DNA from: Shewanella sp. OPT22
Lineage (GTDB): Bacteria; Pseudomonadota; Gammaproteobacteria; Enterobacterales; Shewanellaceae
NCBI RefSeq assembly: GCF_004168585.1
Contig: NZ_PGVH01000040.1
Coordinates: forward strand, 205,907 to 269,906
DNA length: 64,000 nt
Reading direction: 5' to 3'
The notes under the pieces are model-generated. The model saw only the letters and a program-made list of their open reading frames with translations, was not told where the DNA came from and did not search any database. Of the stretch, positions 17,115 through 26,650 are shown piece after piece (the stretch's first letter is position 1; each line of letters opens with the position of its first letter). The position numbers and the translations under genes are program-made.

Positions 17115-20100
17115 ATGATAAATAAAAGCAAAGTGATTACCACAATTGCAGGCGCTACGCTAGTTTCAGCCAATTTTGCCTATGCCAGTGTGCCTATTGT
17201 ACAGCCAAACAACAAACTCACCGCCTATACCCACGCCACTATTTATGTTGCTCCGAACAAGCAGTTAAAAAATGCAACATTGTTGGTTCAAGATAATCGC
17301 GTAAAAGCTATTTTAAAAGATAATAATGTACCTACTGATGCTTTTGCAGTTGATCTTACTGGTTATACTATTTACCCAGGTTTTATCGATCCGATTTCTG
17401 AGTATTCAATCAACTTCAAATACCCAGAAAATAAAGCTAAGAAACCAATTTACGATATAAAAAGAATTGGTGGTAATGCTGAAAACTCAGCCATTCATTC
17501 AGAGATGGAATGGTACTCAGTTGTTGAGCCTGAAACTAAAAAAGCAAAAGCTTGGATTGAAAATGGCTTTACTAGTGTTCAGTCTGCAAAACTGGACGGT
17601 ATAATTCAGGGCCGAGGAGTTTCAGTTTCATTATCTAATAACATAGCTAACGAAATTATTTATAACGCTCGAACCAATCAGTTTATGTCGTTTAATAAAG
17701 GCAGTTCTAAACAAGATTACCCAGCGTCATTGATGGGCTCGATTGCTTTATTAAGACAAACGCTTTCGGACGCTAATTGGTACAACGCTAATTATTCAAA
17801 ATCTGGAACAGTAAGTTCACCAAATAATATTGAATTTAATGCTGCATTAGAAAAGTTAAATAACCTTGATAAGCAGAAAATTATATTTGAGGCGAAGAAC
17901 TTAAATAGTCAATTACGTGCTGCTAGATTACTTTCAGAATTTGAATTATCGCCAATTCAAGTTGCAACAGGTAAAGAATATAGCCGAATTGATGAAGTAA
18001 AAGCATTAAACTATTCATTGGTTCTTCCTTTAAATTTTCCTAAAGCACCAAGTGTTATTGATGCAGATGCGGCAACAGAAGTTAGTCTTGCTGATTTAAG
18101 ACATTGGGAACGTGCTCCATCAAACCCTGCGGCCCTTGAAAAGTCCGATGTTCAGTTTGCTTTCACTATGAAAGGGATTCAAAACAAGGATTTTTGGCCA
18201 CAGCTCAAAAAAGCGATTGATGCAGGATTATCAAAAGAAGCCGCCCTTGCCGCATTAACGACTAATGCAGCAGAAATTGCTCAAATCGATGACATTGCAG
18301 GTCAACTGAAACCTGGGTACATGGCCGACTTTGTGATTACCAAAGGTGATATTTTTGAAGACGGCAAAATTTACAGCGTGTTCACTCAAGGCCAAGAGCA
18401 TAAGTTCGCAGATCGTAACAAAGATCAAGTTGTTGGTGAGTATCAGCTGCAAATCAATCAACTCGACTTTAGCCTTGAAATTGAACAAGCGAAAAAACTG
18501 AAGGCTGATCTAACGATTGGTGAAAAACAAGTGCCATTGAAGAATGTAAAGTTCAAAAGTGGTCGCTTAACTTTCACAGCTGATTTAATGGACGCAGGTT
18601 ATGCTGGCACCAATCGCTTTGTACTTTGGCTCGACAAAAATGAGCTGAGCGGACGTATGGAAACAGCATCAGGTGAAATCGTTAACGTAGCAGCAGCTCG
18701 AACTGATGATACGACTGAACCAAAAGCAAAAGAGAAAGAAGAGAAAGAAGCAACTGAATACGTCAGTAAGCTGACTCATCCAAATGTTGGGTATGGTTTA
18801 GCTGCATTGCCTAAATCAGAAAATCTACACATCAAAAATGCAACGATTTGGACTTCTGAAAAAGATGGCGTTCTTGAAAATACCGACATCATCATTGCAG
18901 ACGGTAAGATTGATGAAATTGGTCAATCGCTATCTACGCCACGTGGCTACAAAGTGATTGATGGTACAGGTAAGCATGTCACAGCGGGTATTATCGATGA
19001 ACACTCGCACATTGCTATCAACGGCGGTGTAAACGAAGGCACATATTCAGTTACTTCCGAAGTTCGTATCGGTGATGTCGTCAACCCTGATGATGTTTCT
19101 ATTTATCGTGCACTTGCAGGCGGTGTTACTAGTGCTCAGCTATTACATGGCAGTGCAAACCCAATTGGCGGTCAAGCCCAGTACATCAAGATGAAATGGG
19201 GTGAAACGGCTGAAAACCTGAAATTTGATAAGGCACAAGCTAGCATTAAATTCGCTCTTGGTGAGAACGTTAAACAAACTCATTGGGGAGATAAGTACAG
19301 TCGTCGTTTCCCTAAAAGCCGTATGGGTGTCGATACGCTATTCAGACAAACCTTTGAAGCAGCTAAAGAATATCAAGCTGAAAAAGCACAATATGATGAC
19401 TTACGCCGTAGCTCGAAGCGCAAAGTCGTTGCACCGAGAACAGATTATCGTTTAGATGCGGTTTCAGAGATTTTAAATGACAAGCGTGATATCCATATTC
19501 ACTCTTATATTGGTTCTGAAATCTTAATGTTCTTAGAGGTTGCTAAGGCTTACGACTTTAAAGTTAAAACCTTTACTCACGTACTTGAAGGCTACAAAGT
19601 TGCTGAAGAGCTTGCTGAACATGGTGCTGGAGCTTCAACGTTCTCAGATTGGTGGGCTTATAAATTTGAAGTTTATGATGCCATTCCACAAAACACCTGT
19701 TTAATGAACAACAAGGGTGTAGTGACTTCAATCAATTCCGATGACTACTCAATGCAACGTCGCTTAAATCAAGAAGCGGCTAAATCAATCCTCTATTGCG
19801 ATATGAGTGAAGCTGATGCTTGGAAGATGGTAACCATCAACCCAGCAATACAGTTAGGTGTTGAAAAGTACGTTGGCTCGATTAAAGAAGGCAAAATGGC
19901 TGACATCGTTTTATGGAGCAGCAAACCTTTATCTGTGTATGCCAGAGCAGAAAAAGTATGGGTTGAAGGCACACGCTATTTCGATAAAGAGCAAGATTTG
20001 AAAGCTCAAAAAGACGTTGCAGCGGAAAGACAAGCCTTGATGCAAAAGATTCTAAGCAGTGGTCAAAAAGCAAAACAAGGTGTTCCGTTTATTCCTAAGA

Positions 20101-20168
20101 AAGAACCTGAATGGCATTGTGAAACCGTTTACCACGCTTGGGGTGAACACAGTCAGCATAGCCATTAA
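17115..20168 (+). CDS. Exported double-domain amidohydrolase
   Basis: A 1017-residue protein with a signal peptide (cleavage near ...SANFAYA). It contains two amidohydrolase-like TIM-barrel modules in tandem. The first (about 40-430) has lost the metal HxH: the expected site reads 'GFIDPISEYS'. The second (about 570-960) keeps it ('GIIDEHSHIAINGG'), plus 'ALAGGVTSAQLLHGSANPIGGQ', a His in 'TFTHVLEG', and the Asp in 'SINSDDYS'. The second domain should therefore be the active imidazolonepropionase-like metal hydrolase. The C-terminus is His-rich (HAWGEHSQHSH), which could bind metal. It is in an operon with the next amidohydrolase gene (12-bp gap). Confidence 0.88.
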   Translation: MINKSKVITTIAGATLVSANFAYASVPIVQPNNKLTAYTHATIYVAPNKQLKNATLLVQDNRVKAILKDNNVPTDAFAVDLTGYTIYPGFIDPISEYSINFKYPENKAKKPIYDIKRIGGNAENSAIHSEMEWYSVVEPETKKAKAWIENGFTSVQSAKLDGIIQGRGVSVSLSNNIANEIIYNARTNQFMSFNKGSSKQDYPASLMGSIALLRQTLSDANWYNANYSKSGTVSSPNNIEFNAALEKLNNLDKQKIIFEAKNLNSQLRAARLLSEFELSPIQVATGKEYSRIDEVKALNYSLVLPLNFPKAPSVIDADAATEVSLADLRHWERAPSNPAALEKSDVQFAFTMKGIQNKDFWPQLKKAIDAGLSKEAALAALTTNAAEIAQIDDIAGQLKPGYMADFVITKGDIFEDGKIYSVFTQGQEHKFADRNKDQVVGEYQLQINQLDFSLEIEQAKKLKADLTIGEKQVPLKNVKFKSGRLTFTADLMDAGYAGTNRFVLWLDKNELSGRMETASGEIVNVAAARTDDTTEPKAKEKEEKEATEYVSKLTHPNVGYGLAALPKSENLHIKNATIWTSEKDGVLENTDIIIADGKIDEIGQSLSTPRGYKVIDGTGKHVTAGIIDEHSHIAINGGVNEGTYSVTSEVRIGDVVNPDDVSIYRALAGGVTSAQLLHGSANPIGGQAQYIKMKWGETAENLKFDKAQASIKFALGENVKQTHWGDKYSRRFPKSRMGVDTLFRQTFEAAKEYQAEKAQYDDLRRSSKRKVVAPRTDYRLDAVSEILNDKRDIHIHSYIGSEILMFLEVAKAYDFKVKTFTHVLEGYKVAEELAEHGAGASTFSDWWAYKFEVYDAIPQNTCLMNNKGVVTSINSDDYSMQRRLNQEAAKSILYCDMSEADAWKMVTINPAIQLGVEKYVGSIKEGKMADIVLWSSKPLSVYARAEKVWVEGTRYFDKEQDLKAQKDVAAERQALMQKILSSGQKAKQGVPFIPKKEPEWHCETVYHAWGEHSQHSH

Positions 20169-20180
20169 GGAGGCAATACA

Positions 20181-21464
20181 ATGAAAAATACAATTAAATT
20201 TACTGCTGCTATTGCCCTGCTTTCTGGTTTAAACATCAGCAGCGCAATGGCGAACGATATCGTCCCAGCAAAACCTGAAACACAAGCCATGGTATTTACC
20301 AATGCCACGATTCACACCGCTAAAGATGGTGTCATCAACAATGGGCAGCTTCGAGTAAATAACGGTAAAATCGTTAAAGTGGCTGAAAAGGTAGATACCA
20401 GCAATGCCAAAGTGATTGATCTTGCAGGTAAGCACATCTATCCAGGACTCGTAGCGTTAGATACCAGCCTTGGTTTAGTTGAGATTTCACTGGTTCGAGA
20501 AAGTGTTGATAAATGGGAGATTGGTGATGTTAACCCGCAGCTGAATCCTAAAACGGCTTATAATGCTGACTCAGAGATTATTCCAACGGTTCGTTATAAC
20601 GGGATCACCTACGCTCAAGTTGTGCCTTCAGGTACGGGGATTGCAGGTCAGTCTATCGTTGTCAATATGGATGCGTGGAATGTCAATGACGCCATTGTAA
20701 AATCTGGCCATCAAATGCATCTGTACTGGCCTTCTATCAGATGGCGTTCTTCAAACCCAAAGACGTTTAAAAAACAACAAGAGCAAGTTCAAAAGCGCAC
20801 AACTAAAGTGTGGCAAGCCTTTGAAGATGGTTACCGTTTTTACCTAGCAAGCAAAGCAGGCAAAAAGCCACAAGGTGACCAAAAGCTGGCTTCAATGCTA
20901 CCGCTCTATAAAGGTGAAGGTCAGCTTTTTGTTCATGCTCAAAAACAAGAGCAAATTGAACAAGCCATTGCCCTCGCCCGTAAATACAATTTCGAACTTG
21001 TGATTGTTGGTGGTTATGATGCATGGCGTGTTGCGCCTAGCTTAAATGAAATCAAAGCTAAGGTTATCTACAATCGAACTTTAGGTTTACCACTCCGTCG
21101 TGATGAGCCTGTTGAGCAAGCTTATAAAGTACCAGCGTTGTTAAAACAAGCTGGCGTACCATTCGCATTAGGCTTCTCAGCAGATTGGGATGCAAGAAAT
21201 CTGTCTTTCGCAGCAGGACAAGCTGTAGCTTATGGCTTAACCAAAGAAGAAGCACTTAAAGCCATTACTTCAGACGCAGCGAAAATATTGAAGCTCGATA
21301 ATATTGGGGCAATTGCAAAGGGGTACCAAGCAAGCTTCTTAATTTCAAGCGGTGATATCCTTGACCCAGCAACGGCGAAAATTGAATCACTTTATATTGA
21401 TGGTCGGAAAGTCGACTTAAATAACCGACACAACCAGCTTTATCAGAAATATTTAAAGCGTTAG
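20181..21464 (+). CDS. Exported amidohydrolase-like protein without HxH site
   Basis: A 427-residue protein with a signal peptide (cleavage near ...SSAMA). It has the amidohydrolase frame: 'VFTNATIHTAKDGVINNGQLRVNNGKIV', 'HIYPGLVALDTSLGLVEIS' where HxH would normally follow, and the C-terminal 'LTKEEALKAITSDAAKILKLDNIGAIAKGYQASF' (beta-sandwich return). The missing HxH suggests a non-catalytic partner, or altered metal binding. AAGGAGG precedes ATG at good spacing. It is co-transcribed with the large amidohydrolase upstream and closed by a strong terminator. Confidence 0.85.
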   Translation: MKNTIKFTAAIALLSGLNISSAMANDIVPAKPETQAMVFTNATIHTAKDGVINNGQLRVNNGKIVKVAEKVDTSNAKVIDLAGKHIYPGLVALDTSLGLVEISLVRESVDKWEIGDVNPQLNPKTAYNADSEIIPTVRYNGITYAQVVPSGTGIAGQSIVVNMDAWNVNDAIVKSGHQMHLYWPSIRWRSSNPKTFKKQQEQVQKRTTKVWQAFEDGYRFYLASKAGKKPQGDQKLASMLPLYKGEGQLFVHAQKQEQIEQAIALARKYNFELVIVGGYDAWRVAPSLNEIKAKVIYNRTLGLPLRRDEPVEQAYKVPALLKQAGVPFALGFSADWDARNLSFAAGQAVAYGLTKEEALKAITSDAAKILKLDNIGAIAKGYQASFLISSGDILDPATAKIESLYIDGRKVDLNNRHNQLYQKYLKR

Positions 21465-21470
21465 AATCAT

Positions 21471-21496
21471 AAGGGCTGGAATTCCAGCCCTTTTTT
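21471..21496 (+). terminator. Terminator after amidohydrolase operon
   Basis: A perfect palindrome aagggctgga / attccagccctt followed by a T-run. It lies only 15 bp before the rcsF start. Confidence 0.9.
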
Positions 21497-21510
21497 ATGG
21501 GAATAGAATA

Positions 21511-21882
21511 ATGAAAAACGCACTTTTGATCTTTGCTGGAATACTGCTTGCTGGTTGTTCTGGTTCTTATTCATTTCACAGCAATTTAGACAAAGAGAAT
21601 TTTAAAGAATATTTCAAAGCCGGAGATATAAAGGTTTTCCACACAGATTCCTTACCAACTCAAGCATACAAATCTTTAGGATTGGTCACAGGAGAAGCCT
21701 GCCAATTATCCAGCAGTGACAAAATTGCAACCGAGTCGGATGCTCGTACTGCTACTCGAAAGCAAGCTGCTGATTTAGGCGCTAATGCTGTAATCATTCG
21801 AAGCTGTGCAACACTTAATGAATCCAATGCATGTTTGTCTCATGTGCTTTGTAGTGGTCAGGCTATCAAATTAGATGAATAG
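21511..21882 (+). CDS. rcsF: Outer-membrane stress-sensor lipoprotein RcsF
   Basis: A 123-residue lipoprotein (lipobox LAGC at about residue 16). The mature domain matches RcsF: 'AYKSLGLVTGEACQ', 'ATRKQAADLGANAVIIRSCA' and a C-terminal Cys pair, giving the two disulfides of the family. In enterics RcsF senses envelope damage and is threaded through BamA. The order rcsF-trmO-proS is the same as in enterobacteria, supporting the call. It overlaps trmO by 8 bases. No Rcs phosphorelay is present in the window. Confidence 0.85.
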   Translation: MKNALLIFAGILLAGCSGSYSFHSNLDKENFKEYFKAGDIKVFHTDSLPTQAYKSLGLVTGEACQLSSSDKIATESDARTATRKQAADLGANAVIIRSCATLNESNACLSHVLCSGQAIKLDE

Positions 21883-22582
21883 TTTTACCCACCAAATAGA
21901 AGCTGTTGGTTTTTGTCGAACGCCATTTAAACAAAAATTTGGTATACCAAGACAACCTGGTTTAGTTGAAGCTAAAGGTTTCATTGAACTTAGCGGCCAA
22001 TATAATCACTCAGATTTTATTGAAGGCATCGAACAATACTCGCACCTTTGGTTATTGTTTAGTTTTCATGAAAACTTAGCTCAAGGTTTTAAAGCAAAAG
22101 TTCGTCCGCCTCGCCTTGGTGGCAATGAAAAAATAGGCGTATTTGCGACACGTTCTACGTTCCGCCCTAATGGCATCGGTCAATCAGTAGTTAAGCTGGA
22201 AAGAGTCATTAAAGAGAACAATCAAGTGAAACTTGAAATCTCTGGCATGGACCTGCTTGATGGCACGCCTATTCTAGATATTAAACCCTACATTCCGTAC
22301 TCTGATGTCATTAACGAGGCTAACGGCGGGATGGCTCAGGACGAACCCGAATTAAAGGCTGTAGAGTTTACCAGTAAAGCTGAAACACGATTACAAACCT
22401 TTGACGATCATGCAAAGCTCAAAATTCTCATTCAACAGGTGCTTGCGCAAGATCCTCGCCCTGCTTACAAACAAACAAAACACGACGAAAAACTGTATTT
22501 TATTAGCCTTTACGATTTAAATATTCAATGGCATGTTCAACAAAATACGATTGTTGTATCTCAAATAGAACCACTAAATTAA
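21875..22582 (+). CDS. trmO: tRNA (N6-threonylcarbamoyladenosine-37) methyltransferase TrmO
   Basis: A 235-residue protein that methylates t6A at position 37 of certain threonine tRNAs. Markers are 'FCRTPFKQKFGIPRQPGLV', 'HLWLLFSFH', 'RPPRLGGNEKIGVFATRSTFRPNGIGQSVVKL' (shown in parts) and 'LDGTPILDIKPYIPYSD'. The length fits the TsaA/VirR-type family. It overlaps rcsF by 8 bases, so it is translationally coupled. Confidence 0.94.
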   Translation: MNSFTHQIEAVGFCRTPFKQKFGIPRQPGLVEAKGFIELSGQYNHSDFIEGIEQYSHLWLLFSFHENLAQGFKAKVRPPRLGGNEKIGVFATRSTFRPNGIGQSVVKLERVIKENNQVKLEISGMDLLDGTPILDIKPYIPYSDVINEANGGMAQDEPELKAVEFTSKAETRLQTFDDHAKLKILIQQVLAQDPRPAYKQTKHDEKLYFISLYDLNIQWHVQQNTIVVSQIEPLN

Positions 22583-22588
22583 ACCAAA

Positions 22589-23212
22589 ATGAGCGATATT
22601 GATTACCAAACCCAACATAAAAAACGCCTTTCTTATATGCCATGGCTGTACTTCAAGTTGAAAGACAAACAGAAAAAATGGGCATTACCTTGGCAGCAAC
22701 AGATTCAGCAAGAACTTTCTATGCTAGAGACGGTAACCATAGGTAAAGACTGCTTTATCGCTCCAGAAGTTAACTTATTTGCAGAACCAAATCGCAATAT
22801 CATCATCGGTGACAACTGCATGATTGCCGCTGACAGCTTTATTCATGGTCCTATCACGATAGGCAATGAAGTTGCGATCAATCACGGTTGCTCAATTGAT
22901 GGAGGGAAACTTGGCATCGTCATCGGCGATCGAACTCGTATTGCCAATAATGTAACCATTTATGCTTTCAACCACGGGATGGCGCCTGATGCTCCAATCT
23001 ATCAACAAGCTGTAACATCACGAGGCGTAAAAATTGGTGACGATGTTTGGGTTGGTGCTCAAGCTGGCATTGTTGACGGTGTAACCATAGGTAATCAAGC
23101 CGTTATTGGCATGGGCTCTATTGTCACTAAAGACATCCCAGATTTTGCCATCGTTGCCGGAAATCCTGCTCGTGTTATCGGGGATAGAAGAGGTAAACCA
23201 ACTATTTCTTGA
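22589..23212 (+). CDS. Left-handed beta-helix acyltransferase (maltose acetyltransferase-like)
   Basis: A 207-residue hexapeptide-repeat protein with successive [I/V]-G-x-x turns ('NIIIGDNCMIAADSFIHGPITIGNEVAINHG', given in part) and the catalytic-loop 'YAFNHGMAPDAPI' with an active-site His. The C-terminus 'VTIGNQAVIGMGSIVTKDIPDFAIVAGNPARVI' is typical of sugar O-acetyltransferases. The substrate is unknown. The gene lies 6 bp after trmO, likely in the same transcript. Confidence 0.85.
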   Translation: MSDIDYQTQHKKRLSYMPWLYFKLKDKQKKWALPWQQQIQQELSMLETVTIGKDCFIAPEVNLFAEPNRNIIIGDNCMIAADSFIHGPITIGNEVAINHGCSIDGGKLGIVIGDRTRIANNVTIYAFNHGMAPDAPIYQQAVTSRGVKIGDDVWVGAQAGIVDGVTIGNQAVIGMGSIVTKDIPDFAIVAGNPARVIGDRRGKPTIS

Positions 23213-23293
23213 ATAAGCAGTTGTTCAGCATTAACAAAATAGTGCAGCTGAGCTAGAATACTTGCCATTCAAATTTTTATCTGGACTAGGGTC

Positions 23294-24997
23294 ATGCGAG
23301 TTAGCAAATACCTGCTATCAACACAAAAAGAAACCCCTGCAAATGCAGAAGTAATCAGCCACCAGCTCATGTTACGTGCTGGTCTTATCCGTGCCAATGC
23401 CTCAGGCTTGTACAGCTGGTTACCGACAGGCTTAAAAGTATTGCGAAAAGTTGAAGCCATCGTTCGTGACGAGATGGAAAAAGCTGGTGCGTGCGAAATT
23501 TTAATGCCGATGGTGCAACCGGGTGATTTGTGGCAAGAAAGTGGTCGCTGGGAAGAATATGGCCCTGAATTACTCCGTATTACGGACCGTCATAACCGTG
23601 ACTTCGTATTAGGCCCGACTCACGAAGAAATTATCACGGATATCATTCGTAAAGAAGTCAGCTCTTATAAGCAACTTCCTTTAAACATTTATCAAATTCA
23701 AACCAAGTTCCGTGATGAAGTTCGTCCACGATTTGGTGTAATGCGTGCACGTGAATTCTTGATGAAAGACGCATACTCTTTCCATTTAGATCAAGAGACA
23801 ATGGATAGCACTTATCACACAATGCATTCAGCATATGGCAATATTCTGTCTCGTATTGGTTTGGAGTTCCGTCCGGTTCTGGCTGACTCAGGCTCTATCG
23901 GTGGCAATATGTCACACGAATTCCATGTCTTAGCACAAAGCGGTGAAGATTTGATCGCTTACTCTTCAACAGGTGAGTATGCTGCGAATATTGAGCGTGC
24001 AGAAGCACTTAAGCCAACTGAAGCACGTTCTGCGGCAACTCAAGAAATGAGCTTAATTGACACGCCTAATGCAAAAACCATTGCTGAGCTTGTTGAACAA
24101 TTTGATTTAGACATCAGTAAAACGGTTAAAACACTTATTGTTAAAGGTGCGACAGAAGAAGCACCATTGGTTGCATTGATTGTTCGTGGTGATCACGAGT
24201 TAAACGAGATCAAAGCTGACAAGATTGAAGCTGTAGCGTCGCCATTAACTTTTGCCTCTGACGAAGAAATTCGAGCTGCTATAGGTGCAGGTCCTGGTTC
24301 ATTAGGTCCAGTAAAACTCGACATGCCAATTGTTGTTGACCACAGTGTTACTGCTATGAGTGATTTTGCTGCCGGTGCAAACGTTGATGACAAACATTAC
24401 TTTGGCATTAACTGGGAACGTGATCTACCAGAAGCTCAAGCTGCAGACATCCGTAACGTAGTTGAAGGCGAAGCCACACCTGATGGCGGTACTTACGCCT
24501 TTGCTCGTGGTATCGAAGTGGGTCATATCTTCCAATTAGGTACTAAATATTCTGAAGCGATGAATGCCACGGTTCTAAATGAACAAGGTAAAGCTCAAGT
24601 ATTGCTCATGGGTTGTTATGGTGTTGGTGTGAGCCGTATCGTTGCATCAGCTATTGAGCAAAACCACGATGATCGCGGCATCATTTGGCCAGATGCAATT
24701 GCACCATTTAAAATTGGTATCCTGCCAATGAACATGCATAAATCTCCACGAGTTAAAGAACTTGCTGAGAAGCTCTATCAAGATTGCCAAGAGCTTGGTC
24801 TCGAAGTCATGTTCGATGACCGTAAAGAGCGCCCAGGCGTTATGTTTGCGGATATGGAGTTAGTTGGTGTACCACACACTATCGTTATTGGTGATCGTAA
24901 CATCGATAATGGCGTGCTTGAGTATAAGAACCGTAAGACTGGCGAAAAGCAAGATATCCCGATGGATGGGCTGTCAGACTTTATTAAGTCTTTGTAA
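23294..24997 (+). CDS. proS: Prolyl-tRNA synthetase
   Basis: A 567-residue class II aminoacyl-tRNA synthetase charging tRNA-Pro. It has motif 1 to motif 3 elements ('[13 protein letters not shown]', '[25 protein letters not shown]' in part, '[10 protein letters not shown]'), and the bacterial YbaK-like editing insert (about 225-380, '[13 protein letters not shown]', '[15 protein letters not shown]'), which removes mischarged alanine. The anticodon-binding domain closes the protein. A terminator follows. Confidence 0.97.
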   Translation: MRVSKYLLSTQKETPANAEVISHQLMLRAGLIRANASGLYSWLPTGLKVLRKVEAIVRDEMEKAGACEILMPMVQPGDLWQESGRWEEYGPELLRITDRHNRDFVLGPTHEEIITDIIRKEVSSYKQLPLNIYQIQTKFRDEVRPRFGVMRAREFLMKDAYSFHLDQETMDSTYHTMHSAYGNILSRIGLEFRPVLADSGSIGGNMSHEFHVLAQSGEDLIAYSSTGEYAANIERAEALKPTEARSAATQEMSLIDTPNAKTIAELVEQFDLDISKTVKTLIVKGATEEAPLVALIVRGDHELNEIKADKIEAVASPLTFASDEEIRAAIGAGPGSLGPVKLDMPIVVDHSVTAMSDFAAGANVDDKHYFGINWERDLPEAQAADIRNVVEGEATPDGGTYAFARGIEVGHIFQLGTKYSEAMNATVLNEQGKAQVLLMGCYGVGVSRIVASAIEQNHDDRGIIWPDAIAPFKIGILPMNMHKSPRVKELAEKLYQDCQELGLEVMFDDRKERPGVMFADMELVGVPHTIVIGDRNIDNGVLEYKNRKTGEKQDIPMDGLSDFIKSL

Positions 24998-25015
24998 TAC
25001 TATTCAATTTTCATA

Positions 25016-25053
25016 AAACTGAGCGAGTGAGTTAACTCGCTTAGTTTTTTATC
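25016..25053 (+). terminator. Terminator after proS
   Basis: A stem aaaactgagcgagt / actcgcttagtttttt with a short loop, about 20 bp beyond the proS stop. Confidence 0.85.
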
Positions 25054-25214
25054 TCGAACATCCCAGAAAGTAATAAAAGTTAAACCATAGTAAAAACTGT
25101 TTTCCTTTCAATTCCACACATGGCAAGTACCCACACTCTATAAACTATCTTTAACCTCGAATGAATGACAAGGCTGCTAAAATAATTACAAAGCCCACTG
25201 CCGTGAGGAACAGT

Positions 25215-26525
25215 ATGTCAGAAGCAATATTAGGTAGCCTCTATTGGAGCCCCGAAAACCGTGAGGTATTTATTCCCAGTGAAGTGGCAGATAAACCAGA
25301 ATTACCAGCTCTTGAGGTGGGGGAGACAAAAGAGATAAAATTCGAGTTTCATAACGATAGAAGTAAACGTTTTGAAGTTAGAACTTATCGTGTCACTCGC
25401 AAAGATGCCGAAACGTTTGACTTTAATCGAGTAGGCGGAGTTCGAAGTTTTCTAAATCTGTTCAATATCTTCAAGCTCCGAAGCGCTCAGTCAAAAGCAA
25501 TCAGTAAGTTTTTTAATGAAGATACAACCGTTGCGGAAATACTCCCAGGCTTCAAGAATAAAAACCAAACGTGCTTTATGAACGCAGCATTAAAGCAAAT
25601 CATAATAGACAACCCGCAACCGATAATTGATAAGGTAATTGAACATACCAAAAACAAACCTGAAGCCCACAAAGATCTCGCCATTGCTTTTGCTCGTTTA
25701 TCTGATGCATGCCATGATTTCAAGAGTGGACAAAAAACGAAGAGAGAAGTCGCTCGCCTTTTTGATGAATTTTATCATCAGCTCCAAGCCTTTGCTAAAC
25801 AAGACCTTACTTCAACGAGTGAAAGAAACGATCAGGATTTCATTACATGTATGAAGAGAATGTTTGTTACAGAAGCAAATCGACAACATGATCCAAATGA
25901 GTTCGGGCAGTTTATTTACGACATAACGGGCTTACGTGATAAGGAAAATGAGCTGCGTCTGTGCAGAAAAATGGTGCGTCAATCAAACACAAGCGATATT
26001 GATTACAAAACCGACAGCAATCCACCAACTTACTATCCAATCGACCTGGCAGGTGATGGTAATTTAGTAGATAAATTTTCTCATGTGTTTAGTGAATCCT
26101 ATGCAAGAACAGATCCTAATTGGGGAGAGACAAATAGGTTTAGTCGTATTGGCTGCAATAACCCAGATACACTCACTACAATGAGGCTACAAGCAAAAGT
26201 GACTGGCCTTAATAATTCTGGAACACCGTTTAAACGCACTTCAGAAGCAAGAGCGCTCATTCCAGAACAAGATGTGTTTGAACTTGAATTGTTCAATAAT
26301 ACAACTAAAAAAGTTGATAAATGCAAATTCAAAATTAAAGCCGTGGTAGTACATTCAGGCAGTGATTCCAAAAGTGGACATTATTATACTCTCGAAAGAG
26401 GAGCTAATGACTCTTGGATTAAACACAATGATAATCGAGTTACGCACCTTAAAACCGGTTTACACGATCATTTTACGCGAAACAAGACAGCTGTTCCTCA
26501 TCTAATTACCTTAGAACTTGTGTAA
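25215..26525 (+). CDS. USP-fold (peptidase C19) deubiquitinase-like protein
   Basis: A 436-residue protein, not a normal bacterial housekeeping gene. It carries both signatures of eukaryotic ubiquitin-specific proteases. The Cys box 'NKNQTCFMNAALKQII' has nucleophile C120 and oxyanion N115, aligning with N-x-G-N-T-C-F-M-N. The His box 'HSGSDSKSGHYYTL' has H389 in the GHYY element, followed by 'WIKHNDNRVT' where N405 takes the place of the third catalytic Asp/Asn. It has no signal peptide. GAGGA lies 6 bases before ATG 25215, preferred over an ATG at 25161. It lies alone between proS and a patatin gene. A role cleaving host ubiquitin is inferred; secretion is unproven. Confidence 0.8.
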   Translation: MSEAILGSLYWSPENREVFIPSEVADKPELPALEVGETKEIKFEFHNDRSKRFEVRTYRVTRKDAETFDFNRVGGVRSFLNLFNIFKLRSAQSKAISKFFNEDTTVAEILPGFKNKNQTCFMNAALKQIIIDNPQPIIDKVIEHTKNKPEAHKDLAIAFARLSDACHDFKSGQKTKREVARLFDEFYHQLQAFAKQDLTSTSERNDQDFITCMKRMFVTEANRQHDPNEFGQFIYDITGLRDKENELRLCRKMVRQSNTSDIDYKTDSNPPTYYPIDLAGDGNLVDKFSHVFSESYARTDPNWGETNRFSRIGCNNPDTLTTMRLQAKVTGLNNSGTPFKRTSEARALIPEQDVFELELFNNTTKKVDKCKFKIKAVVVHSGSDSKSGHYYTLERGANDSWIKHNDNRVTHLKTGLHDHFTRNKTAVPHLITLELV

Positions 26526-26650
26526 AATAAAATTCTGCTTTCTTAGCCAGGGAGTTTCTTATTGTTAGTGGCTTTCTGTTGGCCGTCGACAACCTAAACT
26601 TTTTTCGCTACATTTTGTAATGACGATAAATTACGCAAGGAATAAGAGTA

